DNA from: Anomaloglossus baeobatrachus
Lineage: Eukaryota > Chordata > Amphibia > Anura > Aromobatidae
Assembly: GCF_048569485.1 (NCBI RefSeq)
Contig: NC_134360.1
Coordinates: 184,171,796-184,235,795, forward strand
Direction of reading: 5' to 3'
Length of the DNA: 64,000 nt
The translations under genes and the position numbers were made by a program. Below are positions 43,895 to 55,551 of this stretch, piece after piece. A model generated the notes under the pieces. The model was given only the letters and a program-made list of their open reading frames with translations. It was not told the DNA's origin and did not search any database. Positions within the stretch are counted from its first letter, which is position 1. Each line of letters starts with the position of its first letter.

Positions 43895-44925
43895 CTAAAT
43901 TAGGAGAGAAAAGGCGCAATAGGGTATTACCCGATTTACTGGGTAAAAGGTATAAGGAAATGGTGCACTCACCTGATCGGGTTGTGCCAGTCACAACCCC
44001 TTTAGTGGCATGAGCGAGTGCTAAAATGGTCCAGCAGCAGCCCTGTTGTACAAGCGAGACATCAAATTCGGAACTGGAGGAAAACAGGTTTTAACACTGC
44101 GCTTGAAGACCACGGACATCAGTGTTGAACACACAATTCTTTTATTTCATTTCATTCCAACAGAGGGGTTTAATGGTGCCTCATGATTAGCTACAAGAAC
44201 CATTAAAAGCCAAGTGCAAATAACATGCACTAGGCAAAAATCAGCAAATAGAACGGGGCATATATTCTATTTGCAAGTAGGACCAATAGTAACATTATTT
44301 TTATTATTATTAAAAATCAAATCTCAAACTTTTTAATTAATTATATATGAGTGAAGTGCACTTGAATTGGAGCGACTAATAAGAAGGATCCGTTGTGATA
44401 AAACAGGAGGAACAACAGAGGAATAGTGTTGTGCGCATGTATAAGAATAGAGACAAATTCTCTTAATGAGAAGAGGTGAAAGGAGTTCATGATTTCCCAC
44501 GATTTGAACTCCTTTCACCTCTTCTCATTAAGAAAATTTGTCTCTATTCTTATACATGCGCACAACACTATTCCTCTGTTGTTCCTCCTGTTTTATCACA
44601 ACGGATTTTTCTTATTAGTCGCTCCAATTCAAGTGCACTTCACTCATATATAATTAATTAAAAAGTTTGAGATTTGATTTTTAATAATAATAAAAATAAT
44701 GTTACTATTGGTCCTACTTGCAAATATAATATATGCCCCGTTCTATTTGCTGATTTTTGCCTAGTGCATGTTATTTGCACTTGGCTTTTAATGGTTCTTG
44801 TAGCTAATCATGAGGCACCATTAAACCCCTCTGTTGGAATGAAATGAAATAAAAGAATTGTGTGTTCAACACTGATGTCCGTGGTCTTCAAGCGCAGTGT
44901 TAAAACCTGTTTTCCTCCAGTTCCG
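43895..44925. mobile_element. Retroposed snap-back element with 421-bp inverted arms
   Basis: Exact 14-bp duplications aatgataaagttat (43881-43894, 44926-44939) enclose 1031 bp. The first 174 bases belong to the hammerhead-bearing family (tcacctgatcgggttgtgcc shared with 33885-33960 and 34130-34220). The rest is an inverted repeat: 44069-44489 mirrors 44505-44925 with only a few mismatches, around a 15-base loop. There is no coding sequence. The arms are nearly identical, so the inversion arose with, or shortly before, insertion. Confidence 0.9.
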
Positions 44926-44939
44926 AATGATAAAGTTAT

Positions 44940-45672
44940 GAAATTTATTACCAAGAATTTGAAAAATTACAAAATAAGAACAAAAAAAGTATCGTAGATA
45001 ATAAATATACAGTATTTCAAGACAATGGTTCCTGCTATATACAGTACACACACATGTTCACCATATTTCCTGACTTAGTATGTTTTTTAAATTGCACGAG
45101 GTAAAAACTTCAGTAAAAATCCCCAAATTTTTATCTGTGGTGGAATTTTGTAATTATTCCTGAGGAGTTTCTATGAGAATAATGTATCCTTTTTTTGTCA
45201 CCTATTTTTCCACTATCTTTATCTTGTAATGTTCTGATGCTCATCATTTTATTTCGCCTATCTGACAGGATCATGAACCTAGCCAATAAATTTACCAACA
45301 CATGGACTCTTCTTAGGCCAGTTAAGGCCATACTCAGATTAATGTATGACGCAACTTCACAAACAATCATTTGAATACACCATTGCAATGCTGACAAAGC
45401 CAGACACTTTTTAGTCCATATTACCTGCTGCTCATCCTGGCCATATATGTTCCAGGGAATATTCTTTTAAGAAAAGGTAATTTGAGGATAAATAATCTTT
45501 CTTCGAACTATCTTTTGAAGATCTTTTGTCCAACTTTCGTTAAAAAAAATAACCACCGGTGACATTTTTCAAATGATGATGATATGTGATCAGTAAGCAA
45601 AAAATGCTTCTTATTCTTATGTTTTTACCCAATTAACTCTCATTTTGCTTGGCATCGTCATTTTCATCAAGT
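44940..45672. other. AT-rich sequence without recognised features
   Basis: No element end, gene or structured RNA seen; within the presumed intron 1 of CLCA gene 3. Confidence 0.35.
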
Positions 45673-45675
45673 TTA

Positions 45676-46096
45676 GACCTCCTTCACATGTCCATGTTTC
45701 CGGTACGTGTGGTGTCTGTTCTTTCCCCGGACATTATACGTACACATTATAATCTATGGGGCTGTTCACATGTCTATGTTTTTACATGCTCTATGTGTCC
45801 GTGTCTATTTTTTTTCCGGCGGCACGTATGACAAGGGCCAATATATGTATATTGGCAAAAACATGTACAGCACACAGATGGCATCAGTGTGCCGCCCGTG
45901 TGCCATCCGTGTGCTGCACGTGTTTAACGTTGAACGTATAGGAGAAGTTTTGTAATATCTTTATTTCTTCAGCCATACTGGAAAAACACAGATGCCACAC
46001 GGATGACACATTGATGATACAGTGATGGAAAACACTGAGGACACCGGTACCGTTTTTTTCACGTACATGTTTTACATGCACATGTGAAGGGGGTAC
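45676..46096. mobile_element. PIF/Harbinger-like MITE
   Basis: TTA duplications (45673-45675, 46097-46099) flank inverted ends ga-ctccttcacatgtcc and mirror (gcacatgtgaagggggta). The 421-bp interior is rich in acgtgt/acatgt words. Confidence 0.75.
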
Positions 46097-46494
46097 TTAA
46101 TCTAACATGTATGGAAGTCTTTAGGATGAACATATCGATGTAGATTGTGATTTGCATCCACACTATAAATGTATAAATGATAACTGTGGGGACTGGACAT
46201 GTGGGGCATAGAAGTGGAGAAGCTACAAACTTTTACCAGCAATTTTAAACACCAAGCAAAAAAAAATAAAGTATAAAACATTTTCCAAAATATTTTCAAG
46301 TACATTGAAGTTCTTTTTATATACCAACTCTAGAATCCGCCAGGTCTGATCATAAAATAGATAGCATCCATGATGGGTCCAATAAAGGTCCCCAAGGCTG
46401 TATTACAGCTATTGTTAGCAAATACCTTTGGCATTTGGGCCCCCTTAGGCACCAGGTCTTATGTCTAAATGTTATCTCTTCAGCTTCTATAATT
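46097..46494. other. Sequence before the minisatellite
   Basis: No recognised feature. Composition changes sharply at about 46500, where the minisatellite begins. Confidence 0.35.
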
Positions 46495-46810
46495 TTATGT
46501 AAGATCCTGTGATGTATCTGTCCCCAATCCCTTCTGTGATGTATATGCCCCCAGCATCTTCTGTGATGTATATGCACCAGTGTCTCCTGTGATGTATATG
46601 CCACATTCCCTCCTGTGATGTATATGCCCCCAACGTTTTCTGTTATGTATATATCCCCTGTTTCTCCTATGATGTATGTGCCCCCAGCATCTCCTGTTAT
46701 GTGTTTGTCCCCAACGTCTCCTGTGATGTATATGCCCCAGTCCCTCCTGATGTCTGTGTCCCCAGTCCCTTCTGTGATGTATATGTCTTCAGGCCCTCCT
46801 GTCATGTATA

Positions 46811-47937
46811 TGACACACCCAGCTCCAGGGTCGGGGGGCACTTGTTACTGGGCCGGACTAGTCCGGTTATGTCGCACCAGCGTGGCCTTGTTCCTTGACC
46901 CTGGTAGTGTCTTTCAATAATAAAGGAATGATGATTATGATGATGGGAGTTGTATTTAAAATTAAAGTTTGTGGCGCCACTGTGGTACTGCGGCTATGTG
47001 GGCCGCCGCTGCACTGTGTATTCCCCGGGGCAGATGATGATGGCGCAGCTGAAGTGATATTGCTCCCCACAGGTAAAGCTTGAGGCCCAGGGATTATAAG
47101 AGGGCGCGGGAAGGACGTAGACGACACTGGGGGTTGCAGTCAAAGTCTTTACTCATGGTACCATTTCCACAGATGTACAGTACGCCGGCAATCACCTGTG
47201 GTATGCTGGGATCCACAATGATGGGCTCCTGCCGATCCCGGCAGCTCAGAGGTCAATACCGGTGCACCCCTCAAATGTGCCTTTCCTGGTCATCTTTATT
47301 GCACTGACTCTCGCCCTCCTGTGCCACACAGTGCTCTGAGCCAGGGGCCGCGGACCTTCAATGTGTTTTTTGCCTGCTTGGCCCCATGTCCTCTGTGGCC
47401 CCCTTCCAGAAGATTTGTGTGCTGATTTTTGGGCCTGGATGCTTGTAGCCACCCAGGTCCCCGGTGTTACTAAAGAGTATGTTAGTTTTCTTTTAGTCTA
47501 GGGACCAGGTCCCCGTTTTGCGGCCACAATCTTCCACCCAGTGTTATGTGGAGCAAGCCCACGGGTACCTTCCGCACTCCCGTGTTTCTAGGATCCCTTC
47601 TTCTGTGTCACCTGGGTCGAGCAGGAGCCTCCTCACCACCCCTCTTGACCGTTAACCTCCAACTGTCAACTGTCAATTAACTTCCCTCCCACTCACCTCA
47701 GACACCTCACCCACTAAGCTCCACCCCCTGACTGCCTTTGGGGACGGTGCTAGCCACTATACAAGTCCAGCTGCACTAGGCCCTAACCACGGTTTAGTGG
47801 AGTGTTGTGATGAGTCTATCTGTGTGCGTGTGTTATGTGAACCGGTGGATGACCCCTTTCTTGCCCTGTGATTGGATACCACACCTCTGGATGAGGTGCA
47901 GCACCTCTGTGGCGACGGAAGCCTCAGGGGCGCCATA
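46811..47937 (-). mobile_element. Solo LTR, family A subtype 4 (1127 bp)
   Basis: Inserted in the minisatellite, with tata at 46807-46810 and 47938-47941. In minus orientation it starts with tggcgcccctgaggcttccg and carries ccggactagtccgg near its 3' end, like the LTRs of 53037-56815. More diverged than those, so older. Confidence 0.85.
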
Positions 47938-49245
47938 TATATGCACCAGCATCTCCTATTATGTATATGCCCCAGCCCCTCTTGTGATGTATATGCCCCC
48001 AGCCCCTACTATGAGGTATATGCACTGAAGTCCTCCGGTGATAAGTATGCCCCAGTGCCTCCAGTGATGCACATACCCCAGCATCTCCATTTATGTATGT
48101 TCACCAGCCCCTCCTGTTATGTATATGTCCCCAGCCTCTCCAGTGATGTATAGATGCCCCAGTCCCTCCTGTGATGGATATGCCACAGCCTCTCCAGTGT
48201 TGTATACAATCATGCCCCAATCCTTCCTGTGATGTATGAGCCCTAGCCACTCCTGTGATGTACATGCACCCAACATCTCCTGAAATGTATATGCCCTTGC
48301 ATCTCCTGTGATGCATATGCCCCAAGCCCTCATATGATGTAAATGCTCCAGCCCCTCCTGTGATGTATATGCCCCCAGCATCTCCTGTGATGTATGTATG
48401 CCCCAGCATCTCCTGTGATGTATGTATGCCTCCAGCCCCTTCTGTGATGTACATATGCCCTTGTGATTTCAGTGATATATATGCTCCAGCCACTGCTGTG
48501 ATGTATATGAACCAGCCCCTCCTGTGATAAGCCCCAGCCACTCCTATGATATAAAAGCCCCAGACCCTCTTGTGATGTATATGCCCCAGCATCTCTTGTG
48601 ATGTATATGCCCCAAGCGTCTCTTGTGATGATTATGCTACAGCCCCTCCTGAATGTAAAAGCTTCAGCTCCTCCTGTGATGTGTATGCTCCAGCCCCTCT
48701 TGTGATGTATATGCCCCAAGTGTCTCTTGTAGTGTATATGCTCAGGCTCCTTCTGTGATGTATATGCTCCAGCTCCTCCTGTGATGTACAGTATATGCCC
48801 CAGGCTCTCCTGTGATGTATACGCCCCAGCCCCTACTGTGATGTGTATGCCTCAGCATCTACTGTGATGTATATATGCCAAAAGCACATTCTGTGATGTA
48901 TATGCCTTCAGAGTTTCCTATGTGATGTATATACTGCAATACCCATGTCTCCTGTGATGTGTATATATAGCAGTCCCAGAAACTCTGTGATGTATGCTAT
49001 GTGATGTATATGCAGCAATTCTATCATCTCCTGTGATGTATATGCCCACAGTGTCTTTTGTGATGTATAAGCCCCAGTCCCTCTTGTGATGTATATTATC
49101 CAGCTCCTTCTGTGATATATATGCTCCAGCTCCTCTTGTGATGTATATGCCCCTGGCTCTCCCATGATATGCTCCAGCCCTTTCTCAGCGCCTCCTATGT
49201 GATGTATATACTGCAGTCTTCAGTGTCTCCTATGTGATGAATATA

Positions 49246-50454
49246 TGTACCGCCCTGAGAGGGCTCAGCTGCTCCCTTGCCGGGCCGAGCCACTCGAGGT
49301 CCGGGCTCGGGGTGTCGGTGGCTCAAGCGCCTCCGGACCGGGGGCCACGTCGCTCTGTTAAGGGGAAGCAGTGGGGTGGTGGGTGGGTGGTGTGGGACGA
49401 GATTCGCAAACGGGGGGCGCGTTGTCGTTGAACGGGTCGTGACGCCACCCACGGGTCGAGGTGACGGGATGCACCACTGCTGCGGCGGGAGTGAAGGGGG
49501 CTCCCGGGATCGGTGTTGAGGGCGCAGCCTGGATGTTAACCCCTCCGTGGGTAGGGACGGTGTGTCCCGGGGCCCGGTGGGACGGGCGATGATGTCAGGG
49601 TGCAGGGTGCCGTGCTGCGGTGCGGTGTCGTGCCCGGATAGCACTGGTGTACTCACTATTAATTCACACTCGGAGTCACTGGTAAACCAAAGTTCCGGTA
49701 TGGTCAGGTCCCGCAGCCGGCTGCTTGTGTCCCTTGTGAGGCTGATGGTGGCCCCTTTCCCTTGCACCTTTTGTTTTGACTTTTGGCTCCCCTGCCTGGG
49801 CAGTGGTAGCCTGTTCCCCGGCGTTTAGCTGCCGGAAGAGCCCTCGGTTGCCCGCAGGCGCTGGCCTGTCGGATGTTTGGCCCTTGGCGGTGGCTCTCGG
49901 TGGGCTGTTGCTTTCTTTCGGGACTTTGGGTGAGGATAAACCCGTGAGGTCCAGACTGCAATCAGTGAATTTGCCTAAACTCAGTGGCTTCTAAGCTAGG
50001 ACGGGGTCTGAGTACCTGGTTACTGGTGCTCCGATTAGCTGTTGACTCCCCGGTTCAGGTCCGGCAGGCTCCAACCCTGGCCCTGTCCCTACGGTTCCGC
50101 CGGTTGCTATACCGGTACTCCTGCAGGCGGCCACCACCATCTGCCTGACGTTATCCTCCAACCCGGGTCACTGACAGCTTTTCTCCTCCATACCTCCTCT
50201 CAACTCCAACTATCCTCCGCCTCTCTCCTCAACTCCTCCTGACTCCAGACTTTCTGTATTTCCTGCCTCAGGACAGTAGTCTCCTCGGTGGGCATGCCTT
50301 TCTGCCTGACTCCGCCCACCTGGTGTGCCCTACTGGCCCTGAGGGAGGCATCAGGTCTCCCTTTCGGGTGACTGGTGTGTCCTCACAAGGGATGGGGGTG
50401 TGTGTGGTATGGTAGGTGTTGTTACCTGTGACCACAGAGGTCCAGGGCGTCACA
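49246..50454 (-). mobile_element. Solo LTR, family A (1209 bp)
   Basis: In minus orientation it begins tgtgacgccctggacctctg and ends ggcggtaca. Flanks are tata (49242-49245) and ttta (50455-50458), an imperfect 4-bp duplication. Shares the gtgacgccacccacgggt block and gggccccgggac with the 58836 element. Inserted in the minisatellite. Confidence 0.85.
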
Positions 50455-50490
50455 TTTACAGCAGTTCCAACGTCTCCTATGTGATGTATA

Positions 50491-50891
50491 CGATTTACAA
50501 AACTTATTATCACAAACAGCTGACTGCACTCTAGATCGAAACAATCCTGGAAAAGCAGTTGTAAGCTGTAATCATCAATATTAACAGAAATAAACACTTG
50601 AAATAGATCACTGTCTGAAATGACTTTACATAATATTTGTGTTTCACTTTTTGTATTGAATAACTGAAATAAATTACCTTTTTATGATATTCTAATTTAT
50701 TGAGAAGCACTTGTATATGTAAGAGATTTTTTGAGGTAGGCCTCTCAAAATCAGCAAATCCTGTTGCCGCTTTTCCAGCAGCTAGCCCCACACTAAATAC
50801 AGCTAAAAACAGTTTTATTTCAGAATAAAATAGATTACTTTTAGCCCTGAAATGGACTTTTGGTCTTAGGTCGCAACAGCAAGGACTGTAA
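50491..50891. other. AT-rich spacer with a probable Tc1 terminal fragment
   Basis: The phrase gatattctaatttattgaga followed by agcacttgtatatg at about 50675-50720 resembles the end of a Tc1-type terminal repeat, but no partner end was found. The rest is featureless. Confidence 0.35.
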
Positions 50892-51463
50892 AGGGTGCTT
50901 TACACGAGACGATCTATCGTGCGATAGAACGTCGGGTCACGGTTTTTGTGACACACATCCGGCATCGCTTGCGACGTCGGGCTGTGTGACACCTCCGAGG
51001 GATGCAGTATCGCTCACAAATCGTCAGTCGTGTACTCGTCGCTTGGTTTCATAATCTCGTTTAATTAAAATGGCGCCGGTTGCTCATCGTTCCCAGGGTA
51101 GCACACGCCGCTCCGTGTGACACCCCGGGAGTGATGAACAGCAGCTTACTTCCGTTCCGCGGCACCCGCAGGCTATGTGGAAGGAAGGAGGTGGGCGGCA
51201 TGTTTACGTTCCGCTCATCTCCGCCCCTCCGCTTCTATTGGCCAGCGGCTGTGTGACGTCACTGTGACGCCGAACGTCCCTCCCACTTCAGGAAGTGGAC
51301 GTTCGTCGCCCACAGCGAGGTCGTCCAGAGGGTAAGTACGTGTGACGGGGGTTAAACGAGTTTGTGCGCCACGGGCAGCGATTTGCCTGTGACGCAAAAA
51401 CGATGGGGGCGGGTATGATCGATTGTGAAATCGCACAATCGGTCGTCCCGTGTAAAGCAGGCT
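50892..51463. mobile_element. PIF/Harbinger-type MITE, family of 1274-1864
   Basis: TAA duplications (50889-50891, 51464-51466) flank inverted ends agggtgctttacacgagacg and mirror. The interior segment cgctcatctccgcccctccg and cttctattggcc matches the reverse complement of 1480-1560 in the first copy. Confidence 0.8.
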
Positions 51464-51607
51464 TAAGGCTATAATTCTTATTTAGATGCCTCTAATGCAC
51501 TATCTCATCTCCAGCAGCTAACCTTACACTAAATGCAGCTAAAAGTGGTATAATTGGAGAATAGAATAGATTTTTTTATGTTGCAGCAGAAAGAACTGTA
51601 AGGCAAT

Positions 51608-52731
51608 TGTGGTGCCCCTGACCTGGTCAGGCACCACTGAGTACTGCACCCATGCTGGGGGCAGTACAACACAGGTGATCCAGAAGGCTGACCAAGGTGT
51701 GGTTACACAGGCGCATAGTAATCAGGTCTCCCACATTGACCTTTGAAGGGACCCCTGGGGAATCCAGGAGGGGGCGTGGCCTCCATCTCCACTCAAGGGG
51801 TGTGGTAGGGAGCCTGGTTGCAAAGTTGCGTAGGCAGGCACAGAGGGGAGGAAGCAGTGAGCGAGTCTGAAGTGAAGCTCAGGGAGAGCAGTCGCAAAGG
51901 AGGAAACCTGGAGGCTGTCACTAGTCATACACCGCAGGTGCAGTGGTTACTGAAAGAGGAGAACGGTCACCTGGTAGTGCCGCCCGAAATCCACCCAAGG
52001 CTGGAGTGCAAAGGGGTGGCTGAGTACAGGGACTGACAGGCGAGGACTAGGCCCACACGGGGTTACAGGTCCCCAGAGCAGGGGCCCATTCAGTTGGCCT
52101 GCCAAACCTGCAGGTGGGGGTACTTCATACCCTCCACCATAACACCACAGAGTCCGGAGCCATGTAGCAACGAGAGGGCCCATAGTTCACAAGAGGCAAG
52201 TAGCTGGAGTGACCTGGTCCAGGCTACAAGCAGACGGGCCGAAAAAGGGGAGAACAGGCAGCAGCAACTTCCCTGGGTGACCCTGTAGGACTACAAGTCT
52301 GGGTCACCACAAAAACACAAGGGCTAGGAAGGCAAGTCAGTAGCCACCCTCACAAGTCAGCCTGAAGGAGCCTGGTTCCTGCTTTGTGCATCACAGCTAC
52401 GCCCGGGTTACTCACCCTGCCATCTGACGTGAGTAAAAACCCTGAAAGACATTCTGGTTGTGCGTGTGAGTCATTCTGCGACCTGTGGCTCCACACACTT
52501 ACACTGGGCCCTGGGGCCAGCCTCACTCTCGGGAGGCCACTACATCTAACTGCATACAACATCAGCCCCAGGCGTCCCCTAATCTGCAGTGGCGGTCGCC
52601 CTGACCGCAATACCAAGAGTGGCGTCACGAATCCTATAGAAGTCAACCTACCTGTGACCAGAAGGACCCAGGATGCGCCATCCATGAAGACCCTGAGATG
52701 ACCTGTAGGTTACGGGGCACTGGGCGGCACA
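51608..52731 (+). mobile_element. Solo LTR, family A subtype 3 (1124 bp)
   Basis: Begins tgtggtgcccctgacctgg and ends ggcggcaca with exact 4-bp duplication caat (51604-51607, 52732-52735). Keeps the agtggcgtcacgaatcc block about 110 bases before its end. Confidence 0.88.
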
Positions 52732-53036
52732 CAATAATCACTGTAATACAGTAACCCTTCTCCAGCAGCTCTCCACACACTAATTCCAGGCTGGAGTGAG
52801 CCGAGTGGTGCATCACCAAGTCTTATATAGGCCAATCACAGTAATGCCAGTAGCCAACATGGCTATGGCATTACTGTGATTGGCAGGGAATCTAGGCATG
52901 TGTAGTGACTGAGAAAAAGCCGAGAAACATGCGGGAAAGGGACTCTGAGTATCAGGAATACTCAATCGAGTACCGAGTGTGCCCGAGCATCCTGATGCTC
53001 AATTAAAAATTAACCAGTGGTGAGCATGACTCGCCC
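52732..53036. other. Spacer with a short hairpin
   Basis: A 17-bp inverted repeat aatcacagtaatgcca...tggcattactgtgatt is at about 52835-52881. Nothing else recognised. Confidence 0.4.
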
Positions 53037-54300
53037 ACCCCAGGGCTATGGGACACCCGGTGCCGGGCCGGACTAGTCCGGGGGTCGTCAGTGGTGGCGG
53101 GGCCCGGCTCCGTGGCCCTGGTGGGTGTCAATTAATATGGCTGGTGACTTAGGGGTAATTAAAGTGTATATTTGTTGTGACGCCACCTGTGGTTTGCGGG
53201 TATTAAGCCGCCGCTGCTGTGTGAGGCCTCCGGGGTGATGGAATGGCAGCAGTGGTGGTACTGCTCCACACAGGTGGAGCGGTGCCCCGGGGACACTGTT
53301 GGTGCTTGGAAGTGTCTATGCAGAGAAATAACTGAGGCAACACCAGGGGTGTAGTTTCAAGGTCTTTACTCACAGTTCTGGTCAAGGCCTGCAGGAGCCT
53401 TTGGACTGCTGGGACCACCGTCAGGGACCTCCGCCGATCCCGGGTAGATCTGGGGGTAAATGCCAGTGCACCCCTCTAATTGTGTCCTTTCTCAGCTGAC
53501 TTCACTAGCCTTGCCTTGCCTTTTGTGACTGAACCTGGCTCGGCCTCCACTGCAGCCTCTGGGCTGGGAGCTCGCCTGTCGGTATTTGCCCCTTTTCCAG
53601 AGATTCTTGCTGTGGGCTTTGGTCCGGGGAGCATGCAGCTTTCCCTGGATCTCGGTCTTTTAACCTTTGGAGATGACTTCTCCAGTGACTAGCGTCCGTC
53701 CCCTGATGCAGCTTGATCCCTCCACCGATGTTCCTGTGGAACAGGCCACCAGCTCTGAAGCTATCTGTGGCCCTGGAATCCCTTCGTTCCCTGCTTGGTG
53801 TCACCTGGACCCTCTGAGTCCCAGGGTCTTCACCAGGAAGCGTCACTTTCTTCTTTCTTTAGCTCCTGCCTGACTAGAGCTCTTTTTCTACTCTCTGTTT
53901 CTCTCCTTCTCTGTTGCTTTCTTTCTCTGTTGCGGACACTCTGAACTCACAGAGCTCCTTTCTCTTTCACAGCTACATGCTGTCTCCTCACTCTCTCACT
54001 CTCTGAGGTAAACTGAAACTCTGACCTTCCTCTCTGCTCTACACTCGGCTGGCTCTTCCCACCCCCCGGTTGCTAAGCTACCACCCTATGGGAGCAGGGA
54101 TGGGTCTTACGACCCCTCCCAGCATGCAGCATGGGAGGGTTGCTGCCACTGTCCCTGGTCCCAGTGTGTGCCTAGCAATGGGTGTAGTGCAGTTTTACCT
54201 GTGAACTGGCATGTACCCCTTTCCTTGCCCAGGATGGGACATCACACCTCTGACTGGGGTGCAATGTCTCTGTGGCGACGGAAGCCTCAGGGGCGCCACA
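53037..54300 (-). repeat. 3' LTR of the 53037-56815 element
   Basis: TG...CA ends in minus orientation (tgtggcgcccc ... gagtca). Nearly identical to 55552-56815. Contains ccggactagtccgg and tgacgccacctgtgg. Confidence 0.92.
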
Positions 54301-54836
54301 CTCCCTAACAGCGAATCCCAGCATGTCCTCGGGCTGAAACAACAAAAACAATGGAAGAAACTGCAAAATTTTGTTATGCATAAAACATTAAAACTTTAGG
54401 ACATTACACCCCTTTATGGGAGGCACATAAATAACACATTCACCGGGGACCACATTCCAGTCCAGTGGCCCGGTGACACATAAACAGGGGGAGGGGTCAT
54501 CTTCAAAAAGAACAGGGGACAAGGATTTAGGAATAGGGTGTCATCTTCGAAAAGAACAATGGGCAGACATTCAGGGGCTATGTACTATCCTGACTCCATT
54601 AACTCCTTGTCGTCCTCCACCAGGGGCTCCGACCCTTGATGGCGCCCACTGGGATTCCGACCCAGCGACGGTCAACAAGTCAGACAAGGTCCTCCTCCTT
54701 CCACCTTTTGTGCTGGGTGGCGTCTCCTGGAGAACTTAGGGACGTTCAACAAAGGCAGGAGGCATTATTTCTGGAGCAGATCCTTTAAAACTTTCAACTT
54801 GAAAGTTTAACTTCAGGGGTTATCTTACGGATGCGG

Positions 54837-55352
54837 TTACCATTGCAGGGGACCGTACTGTGCCAATGTCGTACGGGACACCGGACTTCTTCTCCAGGCA
54901 CAATACATCCCCAGGCTCTGAACCTCCAGCGGGAACGGTGGCGGGGGCAGCGTACACGGTACCTCTTGATCCCAGAGTGGTGCTTCACAGGGCTCACTTG
55001 TCACGGTGCTGTCGGGTCCTGGCTCCCAGCTGAGGAGGGATGCCGTGGGGGTCTGCGTGGCTTTATCTTCACGCGACATGGCTGCTGCGGCGGCCCTCTG
55101 TTCCTGGGCCCACACCGCAGCGACCATCCTCCGGACTTCCGCCTTCCAGTCGAGTACCTGCTGCAGTGTCTGTGCTCTCACCCGGACGCAGAATCGACCC
55201 AGCTCCCACTCCAACCAGGCAGCGGTTCCCGCGGGGAGCTCACTCGGGCCGCGATTCTCCACATCAAAGGCCACTCCGCCTCTTCGGAGTCCCGCCATGC
55301 TGCCGACAGGGCTGAACGCAGACATCTTCCGTCCGCTCTCCATAGCGGGCAC
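54837..55352 (-). CDS. Element-encoded frame related to the N-terminus of the 60370 protein
   Basis: 171 codons inside the minus-strand LTR element. Residues about 40-90 (PAGTAAWLEWELGRFCVRVR ... DWKAEVRRMVAAVWAQEQ) match in spacing and character the N-terminus of the frame at 60370-61440 (PAPGNAAWVEIRTAQLYQRL ... EEWEADMADVIATVRRREEE): a small-residue patch, AAW-E, then a charged helix with a central W. I recognise no enzyme domain and, in this single frame, no cold-shock domain. The shared N-terminus could be a short Gag-like or packaging segment; that role is inference. Treated as a fossil of a mobile element. Confidence 0.6.
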   Translation of the reverse strand: MPAMESGRKMSAFSPVGSMAGLRRGGVAFDVENRGPSELPAGTAAWLEWELGRFCVRVRAQTLQQVLDWKAEVRRMVAAVWAQEQRAAAAAMSREDKATQTPTASLLSWEPGPDSTVTSEPCEAPLWDQEVPCTLPPPPFPLEVQSLGMYCAWRRSPVSRTTLAQYGPLQW

Positions 55353-55382
55353 CGCTTCGCGCTCTTCCTTGCAAGATCAAAG

Positions 55383-55458
55383 GGGGCGGGGCTTACTTTC
55401 GCGCACTTTCTGCAGGCACGTCCCTCTTCTTCCCGCGCTCAGCCAGGCTAATGGCGGC
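55383..55458 (-). promoter_or_regulatory. Leader with E2F, Sp1 and YY1-type sites
   Basis: Between the primer site and the frame lie gggggcgggg (55383), TTTCGCGC (55397-55404, an E2F consensus) and ATGGCGGC (55451-55458, YY1 core). The other full element has an E2F site and YY1 cores in the same region although the surrounding sequence differs. Function is inferred from consensus only. Confidence 0.45.
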
Positions 55459-55529
55459 AGTTTTTTTCAGTAAAACAGTTCTTTCACAGTCTTTTCAGGC
55501 GCACAGTACCCGGTGGGACCGGGCACGTT

Positions 55530-55547
55530 ATCCTGTTCGTGACGCCA
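55530..55547 (-). promoter_or_regulatory. Primer-binding site of the minus-strand element
   Basis: On the minus strand tggcgtcacgaacaggat follows the 5' LTR after a few bases. It resembles the tRNA-Lys primer site (tggcgcccgaacagggac) with a changed centre. The identical word occurs at 60078-60095. Confidence 0.8.
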
Positions 55548-55551
55548 AAGT

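Larger units (their letters stand above)
46495..50490. repeat. Large minisatellite interrupted by two LTRs
   Basis: The unit is about 26-30 bases with consensus near cctgtgatgtatatgcccca, alternating with gccc/gcat-ctcct linkers. It covers 46495-46806, 47938-49245 and 50459-50490, roughly 1.65 kb after removal of the two inserted LTRs, or about 55-65 units. Units are diverged, so slippage is not recent throughout. Open frames in it (repeats like YITGDAGG) are by-products of the unit length and not genes. Confidence 0.92.

Noticed and set aside
48091-48719. Long minus-strand frames with GAYTSQEG/YITGDAGG repeats
   Set aside because: They lie entirely in the minisatellite, and the repeat period alone keeps several frames open. 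No start context or conserved domain.
46495-49245. Possible CRISPR-like array
   Set aside because: Units are contiguous and diverged with no unique spacers, and the genome is eukaryotic. It is a minisatellite.
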